The notes beneath the pieces were generated by a model. It saw nothing but the letters and a program-made list of their open reading frames with translations, did no database searches and had not been told where the DNA came from. Of a stretch of 64,000 nucleotides of DNA, positions 17,508 through 26,624 are shown piece by piece; the first letter of the stretch is position 1, and each line of letters starts with the position of its first letter. The DNA comes from JANQOZ01 sp045106555 (lineage in GTDB: Bacteria > Pseudomonadota > Gammaproteobacteria > Xanthomonadales > SZUA-38): positions 186,001-250,000 of the forward strand of contig JBGCET010000014.1 of NCBI GenBank assembly GCA_045106555.1. The letters are read 5' to 3'. The translations under genes were made by a program, and so were the position numbers.

Positions 17508-18815
17508 TCAGGCGTGGCCACCTGCGCTGAGTGTGGTGTAAAGGAAACCCAGCAGGACAACGGCCACTGTGGGTGGAATCACCCAGCGAATCCAAAACAC
17601 GACAAACGGCCTGCGGCTATCCGGATCTACTTGAGATTGAGTGGCTGCTTGACCCATTCCCCAGCCCATCGCGGCAACCACAATTAGCGCGCCCAACATG
17701 AACATCCCGGAACCAAAGATCGTATCCAGTGTGCCGATCCAGTGAGGGTTGAAGGCGATCGGGGTCACAATTAGCGCCATCACCCCGGCACATCCCAGCC
17801 CCAGCCAGCGTCGATGTGGCTTCAGTGGCCCCAGCTCCGAAAACCCGGTCTGCAAGGCGTTTAACGTGGCAATAAGCGTTAACAGGGCAACCGACACCCA
17901 GGACGTCAGAAACACGCCCGCCAACACCCGTCCACCGGGGATTAGGCTGAATAATGTCGGCATGGTGTCGAACAAAAGACCTGGGCCTGCGGCCATATCG
18001 ATGCCGTAGAGCAGCACCACCGGAACAATAAACAGGCTGGCCATCAGAGCCGCCATGACGTCCAGCGTACTGGTTGTGATGGCCGTGCCCAGCAAGCTTT
18101 GGCTTTGACGCATATAACTGCCCAGGACAACGCCGATAGTGCCGCTAAGCCCGACGGAGAAGCACGTTTGGCCTAACGCGGCAAACGCTACTTCGGCATT
18201 GAGTCGAGCAAAATCGAAACTGAGAAACTCCATCATCCGCGGCACCGCACCATCCAGTCTAAATACGGCGAATATGGTGTACAGCGCAGCCAGCGCGAAG
18301 GCGGGCACCAGCAGCATATTGGCCGCTTCAACGCCTCGCCGCAGTCCGCGGCTGACGATTAGCAAAGACACCACAATCACCAGAAGGCCAAACCCCCATT
18401 GCGTGGTGTGACTGGCCAGCCCTTCACGATAGCTGGCAAGGGATTGCTCGCTGAAGCCCTGTACAAAGGCAAACCAGGTGCTGTAGGCCACGTTGCCGAT
18501 CACCAAAGCGTAGTAGCTGACAGTCACGAGAAGACTACACAGCAGGAGTGTGCCGATGATGGTACCCGGGGTTTTTCCGAACGCCTGGGAAAGAGCGCCA
18601 ATAGGACCTTTGCCGGTGATACGGCCCAGCCCCCATTCGGCACAAAGCGCGGGGACTGCAAAGATCAGCATAAGTATCAGGTACATCAGCAGGAAAGCGC
18701 CACCGCCATGCTGACCCATCATGTAAGGAAAGCGCCACACGTTTCCCAGGCCAACGGCCATGCCGGTCATGGTTAACACGGTAGCCCACTGGGAGGAGAA
18801 GGTAGGGCGTGACAT
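17508..18815 (-). CDS. Sodium-dependent transporter of the SNF/NSS family
   Basis: Sodium-coupled symporter of the neurotransmitter:sodium symporter family (LeuT fold), usually taking up amino acids. 435 residues, about eleven or twelve helices. TM1 contains the signature GMAVGLGNVWRFPYMMG and then HGGGAFL, which form the unwound substrate and sodium site. Later segments LGQTCFSVGLSGTIG and FLTSWVSVALLTLIATL match TM6 to TM8. It lies downstream of the TonB receptor on the same strand, with a hairpin between them, so it may be read only partly from that transcript. Pairing of an outer-membrane receptor with a sodium symporter hints at nutrient uptake; the substrate is unknown. Confidence 0.93.
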   Translation of the reverse strand: MSRPTFSSQWATVLTMTGMAVGLGNVWRFPYMMGQHGGGAFLLMYLILMLIFAVPALCAEWGLGRITGKGPIGALSQAFGKTPGTIIGTLLLCSLLVTVSYYALVIGNVAYSTWFAFVQGFSEQSLASYREGLASHTTQWGFGLLVIVVSLLIVSRGLRRGVEAANMLLVPAFALAALYTIFAVFRLDGAVPRMMEFLSFDFARLNAEVAFAALGQTCFSVGLSGTIGVVLGSYMRQSQSLLGTAITTSTLDVMAALMASLFIVPVVLLYGIDMAAGPGLLFDTMPTLFSLIPGGRVLAGVFLTSWVSVALLTLIATLNALQTGFSELGPLKPHRRWLGLGCAGVMALIVTPIAFNPHWIGTLDTIFGSGMFMLGALIVVAAMGWGMGQAATQSQVDPDSRRPFVVFWIRWVIPPTVAVVLLGFLYTTLSAGGHA

Positions 18816-18857
18816 CTATCGAGAAATAACGTGCTGACTACTTGCGGAGAAACAACA

Positions 18858-18880
18858 CCCCGGCGGATAGCCCGCCGGGG
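18858..18880 (-). terminator. Hairpin between TonB receptor and sodium symporter genes
   Basis: A perfect 9-bp GC-rich stem, CCCCGGCGG (18858-18866) with CCGCCGGGG (18872-18880), lies 19 bases past the receptor stop. On the minus strand the following sequence (TGTTGTTTC) is only moderately T-rich, so termination is probably partial. Confidence 0.6.
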
Positions 18881-18898
18881 TTGGAAAAATACTGACGA

Positions 18899-21313
18899 TT
18901 AGAAACGCCAGCTGGCCTGCAGCGCCACAGAGCGCGGTCGCTCTAAGAATGAGTACTGACTGTTGGAACCGAAGGTACCAGACAGCGGTACGGGGTTTGA
19001 ATAGCGAATGACGTCTTCGTCATTCAAGTTTCGCGCCAGCAGTGCCAGTTCCCAGGTGTCGGCTGAGTTGCTCAGAGCCAGGCGCAGGTTGACTTTGGCA
19101 TAAGCGTCCTGAACGGCCAGTGGGTCGTTGTTCTGGGCAGTGAAAAACTCGTCAGTGAAGTTGACGTCCAAATTGCTGCGAAAGACCAAGTTGCTGTTGA
19201 TGTTGGTTTGGTATTCCACACCCACTGAACCTGAGTAGTCCGCCACGTACTGGTTGGTTTCGCCGGTGCGGTCACACAGTCGATCGCCTTCCGGATCAGG
19301 CTCACCAAAGAAACACTGGCCGTTTTCGAAGCTCTTGAATTCAAAGTCGATAAAAGCCAGTGAGCCGTAAAGGCCAATAGAGTCGGTAACCTGCCAGCGA
19401 CCATCAAGCTCCAGACCTTGCACATCCGCTTCCGCAGCGTTGCCAACGTTGAAACCCAAAGTACCGTCAAAAATACTGATCTGAAGGTCTTCATAGTTGG
19501 TGAAGAATGCCGCAGCATTTAGCTCAGCAGCGCCGCCGGCCAGACGCATTTTGGCGCCGATTTCCAGTGACTCAGCCTGCTCGTCTTCAAATTCGAAGGT
19601 GCCGTTTGGCAGCGTTCCAGGCGCAAAGATTCCAGGCACTCCGATGGCCGACGCGCCGGGAATGGAGTTAGACCGAGTATCAAAACCGCCAGCCTTAAAG
19701 CCTGTGGCAAACGAGGCGTAGAGCATGGTGTCGTCTGACACGTCCCACTGAGCGTTCAGCGAGAAATCCGTTGAGCTGTCGTCTCGCTCCCCGCGGAGGT
19801 TATGCCCCAGCACCTGGATGCCAAACAAATTGGCGTAGACCGCGGCCGCGGTGCCGAAACGCAAGGGGTCGGTTACCGGGTTAATCGGAGCGCCGGAGGC
19901 GAAGTCGGAAAGGATTATGTCTCGTGTGGCTTCCTTGGACTCATCGGTGTAGCGCAAGCCCAGGCTCAGTCGCAGAGTGTCCGAGACGTTCCAGGTAGCC
20001 TGACCAAAAATCGCCAGAGAGTCGGTCTCCTGGGTGAACGTTCGAGCCGCCGCGCTGTTCACAAATAGATCGCCGGCACCGGGAGCAACCAGCGAGTTGA
20101 CCACGGGGCCCAAAATGCTGTTACCGGGCACGCCGGTAGAGTCCGGAGAGGACTGATCATTGGTTTGGTAAAACGCACCCACAATCCAGTCGACGGTTTC
20201 GCCGCCCGGTGAGGTGAGCCTGAGCTCCTGGGAGAATTGGTCGTAGTCTTCCTGCAGTGGGGCCAGGATCACGTTGGCACCGCTGAAGTCGCAGTCGCAC
20301 AGCTCGCTGAACTCGTACTGCACATAACTGGTGATGGAGGCCAGCGTGAAATCGCCCCAGTCGTAGTCAACCGATAGCGTGAAGTTGTCTGATTCGTTCT
20401 CGCTGAAGTCGCCGTTAGAACTGCGCCGAAAATCTTGCGTAACGTCCAGCACTGAGGGATCTTGACCGAAGGCCAAGGCGAGGAACTGAGAATAGGGTAT
20501 GGCCAACGGATTGGTTGGGATCGGACCCGGGAACGCGTAGGTGTCACCCACAATCTCCACCTGGCGTCCACGCACGTCAAACTCGTTGCGTTCAAACTTC
20601 GCTGCAATACTCAATCGATCGGTGGGGTCCCAGGTAAGGGTGCCACGGACGGTTAACTCGTCGCGATTGGGCTCATCGCCGCCTAAGGTGAGGTTTTCAA
20701 TGTAGCCATCCATGTCGCGCTTTCGAATGGAAAGGCGACCAGCAACAGTGTCGGTAATGCCACCGGACAAGATGGCGCTAATTTCGGTTTCGCCGTGCTC
20801 GGGCTCATACAGGGCAGACACTGAGCCTTCGAATTCGTCGGTAGGCCTCGCTGTGGTCAGGCTGATGGCGCCAGCAATACTGTTTTTGCCAAACAAAATA
20901 CTTTGCGGGCCACGCAGCACCTCTACCCGCGCCATGTCGAACAGCGGGGACCGAGCCAACTGGCCGCGACCGTAATGCACACCATCGACAAACATGGATG
21001 AGGACTGCTCAAAGCCGGGGTTAATGCCGGAGCCAATACCGCGGATGTAAATATTGTTACCGATGCCGGTTTCCGACATGGTGAGGTTGGGGACGTAGTT
21101 CTGCAGGTCATCCAGCTTTTTCAAGCCCACTTCGTCCATTTTTCGACCGGTCACAACGTTGACCGATATCGGAACGTCCTGAAGGTTTTGCTCGCGCTTT
21201 TGCGCTGTGACTACAATTTCTTCCAGCTGTGCCTGGGCGGGCAGGGCCAGCCATACTCCAGCGGCGATCAGGGTCATACGGGTCATCGTAGACCGGCGTG
21301 GATGTGCGTTCAT
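18899..21313 (-). CDS. TonB-dependent outer-membrane receptor
   Basis: Outer-membrane active transporter, 804 residues, powered by TonB-ExbBD. A signal peptide (TRMTLIAAGVWLALPAQA) is followed by a TonB box-like EEIVVTAQKRE. The plug domain follows (about 45-155, with DVPISVNVV, IYIRGIGSG and VEVLRGPQSILFGKNSIAG). A 22-strand barrel region ends in FLERPRSVALQASWRF with the usual terminal Phe. The receptor resembles the large class often annotated as siderophore or sterol/carbohydrate receptors in aquatic bacteria; the ligand cannot be told. The divergent neighbour is an acyl-CoA synthetase. The start has a strong GGAGGGG. Confidence 0.95.
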   Translation of the reverse strand: MNAHPRRSTMTRMTLIAAGVWLALPAQAQLEEIVVTAQKREQNLQDVPISVNVVTGRKMDEVGLKKLDDLQNYVPNLTMSETGIGNNIYIRGIGSGINPGFEQSSSMFVDGVHYGRGQLARSPLFDMARVEVLRGPQSILFGKNSIAGAISLTTARPTDEFEGSVSALYEPEHGETEISAILSGGITDTVAGRLSIRKRDMDGYIENLTLGGDEPNRDELTVRGTLTWDPTDRLSIAAKFERNEFDVRGRQVEIVGDTYAFPGPIPTNPLAIPYSQFLALAFGQDPSVLDVTQDFRRSSNGDFSENESDNFTLSVDYDWGDFTLASITSYVQYEFSELCDCDFSGANVILAPLQEDYDQFSQELRLTSPGGETVDWIVGAFYQTNDQSSPDSTGVPGNSILGPVVNSLVAPGAGDLFVNSAAARTFTQETDSLAIFGQATWNVSDTLRLSLGLRYTDESKEATRDIILSDFASGAPINPVTDPLRFGTAAAVYANLFGIQVLGHNLRGERDDSSTDFSLNAQWDVSDDTMLYASFATGFKAGGFDTRSNSIPGASAIGVPGIFAPGTLPNGTFEFEDEQAESLEIGAKMRLAGGAAELNAAAFFTNYEDLQISIFDGTLGFNVGNAAEADVQGLELDGRWQVTDSIGLYGSLAFIDFEFKSFENGQCFFGEPDPEGDRLCDRTGETNQYVADYSGSVGVEYQTNINSNLVFRSNLDVNFTDEFFTAQNNDPLAVQDAYAKVNLRLALSNSADTWELALLARNLNDEDVIRYSNPVPLSGTFGSNSQYSFLERPRSVALQASWRF

Positions 21314-21530
21314 AGTCCCCTCCAGGGGTTGTGGGTCAGTGTGCTCGTTATACGCTAATTGAGCATGTATTTGAACTGGCGTTTGAAAGTCAATTGACGA
21401 TTTAGCAGTGACTTACGAGAACGTCTGAGGGTTTGGTCTTAGTTCGCAGCTTTAATGGTCTAAGTCTTGCGGGATTGGATCTGGCGGGTCAAAATTTAGC
21501 CATGTTCCGACTGCTTGGAGTTTCGTTGTC

Positions 21531-23183
21531 ATGTCCCTTGCATTGTCTACGCCCCAGGCTTTCCTGTATCACCGTGAACGGGAATGTCCTGACACGCCGT
21601 TCCTGCATCAACCTTCAGAGCACGGAACGACGGTATTCACCTGGGGCGGCTGTGCCGCTCAGGCTCGCAGACTGGCCGCTGCGCTGCGCGCCATGGGCTT
21701 TGAACCCGGTGATCGAATCGGCATATTTTCTCGCAACTGTGCCGAGTGGATCATTGCCGATCTGGCGCTGATGGTGGGCGGGTACATCTCAGTTCCGATT
21801 TACTCATCAGCCAGCGAACACACCACCGCCCACACCTTGGCCGACTCGGGTGCCAAAGCCGTTTTTGTTGGCAAGCTGGACCATCCGGAAGAACAGGATC
21901 GGGGAATTGGCCGTGAAGTCGTGCGCATCGCCATGCCCTACCCAACATTGAATTGTCATCATCAGTGGCAGGATTTGCTAGATGCCCATGAACCGCTGAC
22001 GGATAGCTTTGAACCGAACCCGGACGATGTCATGACGCTGCTTTACACCTCTGGCAGCACCGGCAAGCCGAAAGGGGCAGTGCACAGCTATCGCAATTTC
22101 ATGTACGCCGGTGAGCATATTGGTGCCGCCATGGGCCTAGACGCCGATGGCCGCCTGCTGTCGTATTTGCCTCTGGCCCACTGCACCGAACGGGCCTATG
22201 TAGAAGCCGCTTCCATCGTTTATCAGCCCCAGCTGTGGTTTGTCCATTCGGTAGAAAAATTCAGCGACGCTCTGGTTGCCTGTCAGCCCACGGTGTTCGG
22301 TTCGGTGCCGCGACTGTGGAAAATTTTTCAGCTTCAAATTCTGGCTAAGATTCCTGCCAACCGGTTGGCGTTGCTGCTCAAAATTCCGTTGATCAGCGCG
22401 CTGGTGAAAAAACGTATCAGACGCCAGATGGGGCTGTCGGATTCCCGCTGGTTTATGAGTGGGTCGGCGCCCATCGCCGGTGCGCTGCTGGACTGGTGGC
22501 AGGCCTTGGACATGCCATTGTCGGAAGGGTGGGGCATGACGGAGACTTTTGCCTATGGCACGTTGCTGCCTTTGGGTGGGGACATTCGACGAGGAACGAT
22601 TGGCAAAGCCTGCGCTGGAACAACGCTTCGATTAACCCAGGCGGGTGAACTGGAAATATTCACAGAGACGCTGATGTCTGGTTACTACAACGCGCCGGAA
22701 AAAACCGCGGAGAGCTTTACGGAAGATGGTTTTTTTCGCACCGGCGACCGAGCCGAAATTGATAGCGAGGGCTACGTCAAAATTACCGGCAGGGTGAAGG
22801 ACATCTTCAAAACGGCCAAGGGGAAGTACGTTGCGCCGGTGCCCATAGAAAGTCGGCTGGGGCGAAACTCCCATGCGGACCTGGTTTGCCTGGTAGGTTC
22901 AGGGTTGACCCAGCCCGTGGCGCTTGTGGTGTTGTCCGAATCGTCCAGGGGACTGGACCAGGAGGCGTTGTCCCAGAGCCTGAATGCCACCCGACTTGAG
23001 GTCAATGCCAGTCTGGAAAGCCACGAGAAAATTGATCACATGTTGGTAGTGCCCGAGGTATGGGATACGGGAAATGGGCTGCTGACACCCACCCTGAAAG
23101 TTCGTCGGCATACGGTAGAGAAACGTTATGCCGAGGCATTGGCCAGCGGTCATGACAAGCCGGTGGTTTTTTTGCTGAAATAA
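21531..23183 (+). CDS. AMP-binding long-chain acyl-CoA synthetase-like protein
   Basis: Adenylate-forming enzyme that activates a fatty acid or related acid with ATP and CoA. The 550-residue protein carries the P-loop-like motif LLYTSGSTGKPKGAVHS (about 165-181). The A5 region GWGMTETFAYGTLLP follows, then FRTGDRAEID and GRVKDIFKTAKGKYVAPVPIE, where the C-terminal lid lysine lies. It most resembles the long-chain FadD15/AcsL branch. GGAG lies about ten bases before the ATG. It is divergent from the TonB receptor, which may reflect shared use of a hydrophobic substrate, but that is only a guess. Confidence 0.92.
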   Translation: MSLALSTPQAFLYHRERECPDTPFLHQPSEHGTTVFTWGGCAAQARRLAAALRAMGFEPGDRIGIFSRNCAEWIIADLALMVGGYISVPIYSSASEHTTAHTLADSGAKAVFVGKLDHPEEQDRGIGREVVRIAMPYPTLNCHHQWQDLLDAHEPLTDSFEPNPDDVMTLLYTSGSTGKPKGAVHSYRNFMYAGEHIGAAMGLDADGRLLSYLPLAHCTERAYVEAASIVYQPQLWFVHSVEKFSDALVACQPTVFGSVPRLWKIFQLQILAKIPANRLALLLKIPLISALVKKRIRRQMGLSDSRWFMSGSAPIAGALLDWWQALDMPLSEGWGMTETFAYGTLLPLGGDIRRGTIGKACAGTTLRLTQAGELEIFTETLMSGYYNAPEKTAESFTEDGFFRTGDRAEIDSEGYVKITGRVKDIFKTAKGKYVAPVPIESRLGRNSHADLVCLVGSGLTQPVALVVLSESSRGLDQEALSQSLNATRLEVNASLESHEKIDHMLVVPEVWDTGNGLLTPTLKVRRHTVEKRYAEALASGHDKPVVFLLK

Positions 23184-23272
23184 ATCTGCGGTTTTGCAGG
23201 TCTGTTACCGGGATAGAACGCTGTATTGACTGCCGCCAGCGAGCGGTCCACCTGTAAATACTGGAATGTGAC

Positions 23273-23920
23273 ATGACCAAAGCCACCTCTTTTGCCGCTG
23301 CTGTGCTGGCGTGCGCTGCCTTTTTCGGCGTAGCCCTGGCCGAAGTGCCTAACGATGCCAACGACGTGAAACCGTTGTTGCCGGGTTTAACAGCTCCGAT
23401 GTTTTCCGCCGTAACCGCCACCGGCGATACGTTCAGCCTGGATCCAGACAACATGCAGCGCCCGGCGGTGCTGATTTTTTATCGCGGCGGATGGTGCCCG
23501 TTCTGCAATCTGTATTGGTCTAAGCTCCGTGAGATTGAAGACGAGCTGATTGCGCTGAATCAGGACGTTGTGTTTATCAGCCCCGATCGCGTCGAACTGT
23601 TGGCCGAGGCTCTGGCTGATGAGGACGACCAACCCTCCTATCAGTTGGCGTCCGATGCTGATTCCAAAATTGCTGAGGCATTTGGTATTGCGTTCAAAGT
23701 CGACCCTGAAACCCACAAACGGTACGAGGAATATTCGACTTTCCTGGAAGAGAAGTCGGGTTTTGATCACCACCAGCTACCTGCGCCTGCGGTATTTATC
23801 GTTGATACCGATGGCGTGATCAAATTCAGCTATGTGAATCCGGATTATAAAGTTCGATTGCACCCTGACGTGTTAATGGCCGCCGCCAGCAACCTGTCGG
23901 GTTTTACTCTGAAGCGATAA
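23273..23920 (+). CDS. Exported peroxiredoxin-like (AhpC/TSA) protein
   Basis: Thioredoxin-fold protein of the peroxiredoxin-like family, 215 residues, with an N-terminal signal peptide (SFAAAVLACAAFFGVALA) placing it in the periplasm. The active-site segment FYRGGWCPFCNLYW holds Cys75 and Cys78 in a CxxC arrangement, unlike the single peroxidatic Cys of classical AhpC. The C-terminal part has PAPAVFIVDTDGVIKFSYVNPDYKVR, typical of AhpC/TSA proteins. Likely a thiol peroxidase or disulfide reductase. It starts 89 bases after the acyl-CoA synthetase and could be co-transcribed. Confidence 0.85.
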   Translation: MTKATSFAAAVLACAAFFGVALAEVPNDANDVKPLLPGLTAPMFSAVTATGDTFSLDPDNMQRPAVLIFYRGGWCPFCNLYWSKLREIEDELIALNQDVVFISPDRVELLAEALADEDDQPSYQLASDADSKIAEAFGIAFKVDPETHKRYEEYSTFLEEKSGFDHHQLPAPAVFIVDTDGVIKFSYVNPDYKVRLHPDVLMAAASNLSGFTLKR

Positions 23921-23934
23921 CATCCAGAAATTCG

Positions 23935-23971
23935 CCCTGCAGACAGCCACATACGCGGGCTGTTTGCAGGG
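23935..23971 (+). other. Long hairpin after the peroxiredoxin gene
   Basis: CCCTGC (23935-23940) pairs with GCAGGG (23966-23971), and ACAGCC (23943-23948) with GGCTGT (23958-23963), forming a two-part stem with a small internal loop. No T-run follows, so it is not a standard terminator. It sits just upstream of the SOS-boxed promoter. Confidence 0.4.
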
Positions 23972-23987
23972 GATACCAGCATGCTGC

Positions 23988-24016
23988 GTGACTACTGTAT
24001 AAAAACACAGTACAAT
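23988..24016 (+). promoter_or_regulatory. LexA-controlled promoter (SOS box) of the radical SAM gene
   Basis: TACTGTATAAAAACACAGTA (23993-24012) has the gamma-proteobacterial SOS-box core CTGT-N8-ACAG with perfect flanking TA/TA symmetry. It lies between a -35-like GTGACT (23988-23993) and a -10-like TACAAT (24011-24016), spaced 17 bases. LexA bound here would block the promoter. The predicted transcription start (about 24023) is almost at the start codon 24024. Confidence 0.85.
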
Positions 24017-24023
24017 GCGCTGC

Positions 24024-25091
24024 ATGAGAGGACGCGGCGCTTTATCCAACCCCGAAGGACGTTTTAACGTTCACCATCACGTGCCTGATCCGGATGTAGA
24101 TCTGGGGCCTAACCTTGAGTGCGGCTCCCGATCGGCAAGGCTGGTCACGCGGGTGAGAAGCGAGCCCAGCAGGCGGGTCATCAGTCGCAATAATTCTTCA
24201 GATATTCCCTTTAATTTGTCGGTAAATCCCTACCGGGGTTGTGAGCACGGTTGCATTTACTGTTATGCCCGGCCTGGCCACGCTTATCTTGGGCTGTCCC
24301 CCGGTTTGGATTTTGAAACGCAGATATTTGCCAAACCTCAGGCACCCCAGCGTTTGGAACAGGAGCTACGGGCGCCAAGTTATCAGTGCCAGGTGATTGC
24401 CATGGGCGCAAACACCGATGCGTACCAGCCGGCAGAGCGTCGATTGGGCATCACCCGACAGTTGCTCAAAGTGATGAATCGATTCTCTCAGCCCGTTAGT
24501 CTGATAACAAAAAGCAGTCTCATACTCAGAGACAAGGCACTGCTGTCGGCGATGGCCCGGCGCAGACTGGCCCAGGTATCTGTGAGTGTCACGTCTCTGT
24601 GTGAAGAGACCAAACGCCGTCTGGAGCCACGCACGGCCTCGGCCCAGGTGCGTTTGAAGGTCATACGAGAACTGACCGAGGCCGGTATTCCGGTGAACGT
24701 GATGGTTGCACCGGTCATTCCTAAGATTACTGAGCACGAAATGGAAGACATTTTAGGCGCAGCCGCTGAGGCCGGCGCGGTGTCAGCCAGTTACATCCTG
24801 TTGAGACTACCGGGAGAACTGGAGTCGCTTTTTGCTCAGTGGCTGGAAGAACACTACCCCAACCGTCAACAGGCGGTGATGAATCTACTGAGGCAATGCC
24901 ACGGTGGTGATGTGTACCGAGGCGGGTTTGGTCGCCGAATGCGCGGGCAGGGGCCGTTTGCCGACTTGTATGCGCAGCGATTTGCCAAAGCCAGTAAACG
25001 CTGCGGTCTTGCAAGAAGAGAAATCGACCTGGACACCGCCGCCTTCAGCCCGCCTGCGCAGGCGGGCGATCAAATGACCCTTGCGCTGTAG
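24024..25091 (+). CDS. PA0069-family radical SAM protein, SOS-regulated
   Basis: Radical S-adenosylmethionine enzyme related to spore photoproduct lyase-like proteins and to P. aeruginosa PA0069. From ATG 24024 the protein is 355 residues and opens with the family-typical MRGRGALSNPEGRF. The cluster-binding motif is CEHGCIYCYARP (Cys73, Cys77, Cys80), followed by a typical partial TIM-barrel sequence (MGANTDAYQPAE, SLITKSSLILRD, VNVMVAPVIP). A consensus SOS box lies over its promoter. As I recall, PA0069 is among the LexA-regulated genes of P. aeruginosa. A DNA-repair role is inferred from regulation and distant SplB similarity; the reaction is unknown. Confidence 0.92.
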   Translation: MRGRGALSNPEGRFNVHHHVPDPDVDLGPNLECGSRSARLVTRVRSEPSRRVISRNNSSDIPFNLSVNPYRGCEHGCIYCYARPGHAYLGLSPGLDFETQIFAKPQAPQRLEQELRAPSYQCQVIAMGANTDAYQPAERRLGITRQLLKVMNRFSQPVSLITKSSLILRDKALLSAMARRRLAQVSVSVTSLCEETKRRLEPRTASAQVRLKVIRELTEAGIPVNVMVAPVIPKITEHEMEDILGAAAEAGAVSASYILLRLPGELESLFAQWLEEHYPNRQQAVMNLLRQCHGGDVYRGGFGRRMRGQGPFADLYAQRFAKASKRCGLARREIDLDTAAFSPPAQAGDQMTLAL

Positions 25092-25096
25092 CGGTA

Positions 25097-26482
25097 TTAC
25101 ACGTCCAGAGTGAGTCCTGGGCGCGACACTTTGGCCCGGGTGCCGGTGGTTTTTTTGAGGGTTTTGGCAAACGCTTTCCCGGCGTCAACCTCCCCATGAA
25201 CCAGGTAAACCGGCGGCTTATTGCTGATACCTTTATACCAGCGCAAAAGATCGCCCTGGTCGGCGTGAGCTGACAGTCCTCCAACCGTATGGATATTGGC
25301 CGCGACACGAACTGGCTGGCCATGGATTTTGACATAGTCATTTCGATCAACAATCTTACGACCGGTGGACCCCGGCGCCTGATAACCGACAAATACGACG
25401 TGGGACTGGGGCCGCCACAGATTGTGCTTTAAGTGATGCATGATGCGTCCTCCGGTGCACATACCGCTGCCGGCGATGATGATGGCGCCACTTTCGATAC
25501 GGTTCAGTGCTTGGGACTCTTCCCGGCTGCGTGATAGCTGTAGGTTTGGCAGCGGTGGCATTTGCTCCAGTTTGACCAGCTCCTTGGCTTCCTCGTCATA
25601 CAGGTGGGGGTAGTTCCAGTAAATGTTGCTGGCCTGAATGGCCAACGGGCTGTCTAGAAAAACCTGCCAGCGGTCAATACCCCATTCCTCATAGTGCATG
25701 CCCAGCTGGTACAAGATTTCCTGAGAACGGCCTACCGCGAACGCGGGAATGAGAATGTTGCCTTTGCCTGCCTTGGCGGCGGCAATCACGTCACCAATCT
25801 CTTTTACCGTATGGCGGCGATCGCGGTGATGACGGCTGCCATAGGTGGACTCCATTAACACCAAATCCGCCTTTTTGGGTGACACCGGGTCTCGCAGAAT
25901 GGGAGTGTCGTATTGGCCCAGGTCGCCACTGAAAACGAGTCTGCGTTTGCCTTTCGACGTTTCCCCCTCAATCTCAACAACGGCGGAGCCCATGATATGG
26001 CCAGCGTCCAGATAGCGCGCACGCAGGCCCTTGCCAATCTCAAACCACGTTCGGTAAGGCTGGCCTGTCAGCAAATGCACAGCGTCGTTTGCGTCAGATT
26101 CGCGATAGAGGGGCTTAACCAGCGGTTTGCCCTGGCGGCGGCGCCTGCGGTTTTTTCGCTCTGCGTCCATTTCTTGCAAAAAAGCGCTGTCTGCCAACAA
26201 GATACGGGTCAAATCCTTACTGGCATTTTGCGCGTAGATGGGCCCGGAGAAACCGCGCTTTACCAGTAATGGAAGCCTGCCACAGTGGTCAATATGGGCG
26301 TGGCTCAAGACCACGGCATCAATATCGGCCGGATTGAAGGGGAAAGGGTCGAAATTGCGCAGATTGTTTTTTTTGCCACCTTGGATCAGGCCGCAGTCCA
26401 ATAAAATCTGCTGGCCGCCGCAACGCAATATGTGACAGGAGCCAGTGACTTCGCCTGCCGCGCCAAAAAATTCCAGTTGCAT
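25097..26482 (-). CDS. MBL-fold beta-CASP nuclease-like protein
   Basis: Metallo-beta-lactamase-fold hydrolase with beta-CASP and C-terminal RNA-specificity (RMMBL) regions, as in CPSF73-like and bacterial RNA exonucleases. From ATG 26482, preceded by AGGAA, it has 461 residues. The first zinc motif is LSHAHIDHCG (His61, His63, Asp65, His66). A later DAGHIMGSA and FSGDLGQYD supply further ligands, and the C-terminal segment has VGYQAPGSTGRKIVD, VHTVGGLSAHAD-like TVGGLSAHADQ and VHGE. It is convergent with the SOS-regulated radical SAM gene, with five bases between the stops. A longer start at 26548 is possible but lacks family support. Confidence 0.9.
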   Translation of the reverse strand: MQLEFFGAAGEVTGSCHILRCGGQQILLDCGLIQGGKKNNLRNFDPFPFNPADIDAVVLSHAHIDHCGRLPLLVKRGFSGPIYAQNASKDLTRILLADSAFLQEMDAERKNRRRRRQGKPLVKPLYRESDANDAVHLLTGQPYRTWFEIGKGLRARYLDAGHIMGSAVVEIEGETSKGKRRLVFSGDLGQYDTPILRDPVSPKKADLVLMESTYGSRHHRDRRHTVKEIGDVIAAAKAGKGNILIPAFAVGRSQEILYQLGMHYEEWGIDRWQVFLDSPLAIQASNIYWNYPHLYDEEAKELVKLEQMPPLPNLQLSRSREESQALNRIESGAIIIAGSGMCTGGRIMHHLKHNLWRPQSHVVFVGYQAPGSTGRKIVDRNDYVKIHGQPVRVAANIHTVGGLSAHADQGDLLRWYKGISNKPPVYLVHGEVDAGKAFAKTLKKTTGTRAKVSRPGLTLDV

Positions 26483-26624
26483 GGATGGGGGTTCCTGTTT
26501 CACTTCGGTTGTTAGGTAATTCGTGAAGGGGTCAGCATGCCAGTACACGTTTAGCGTACGGAAGTTTACACGCAGGACGCACCCGGTCTACACCCTGAGT
26601 ATTCTCAGAAACCCCATTAATTGG

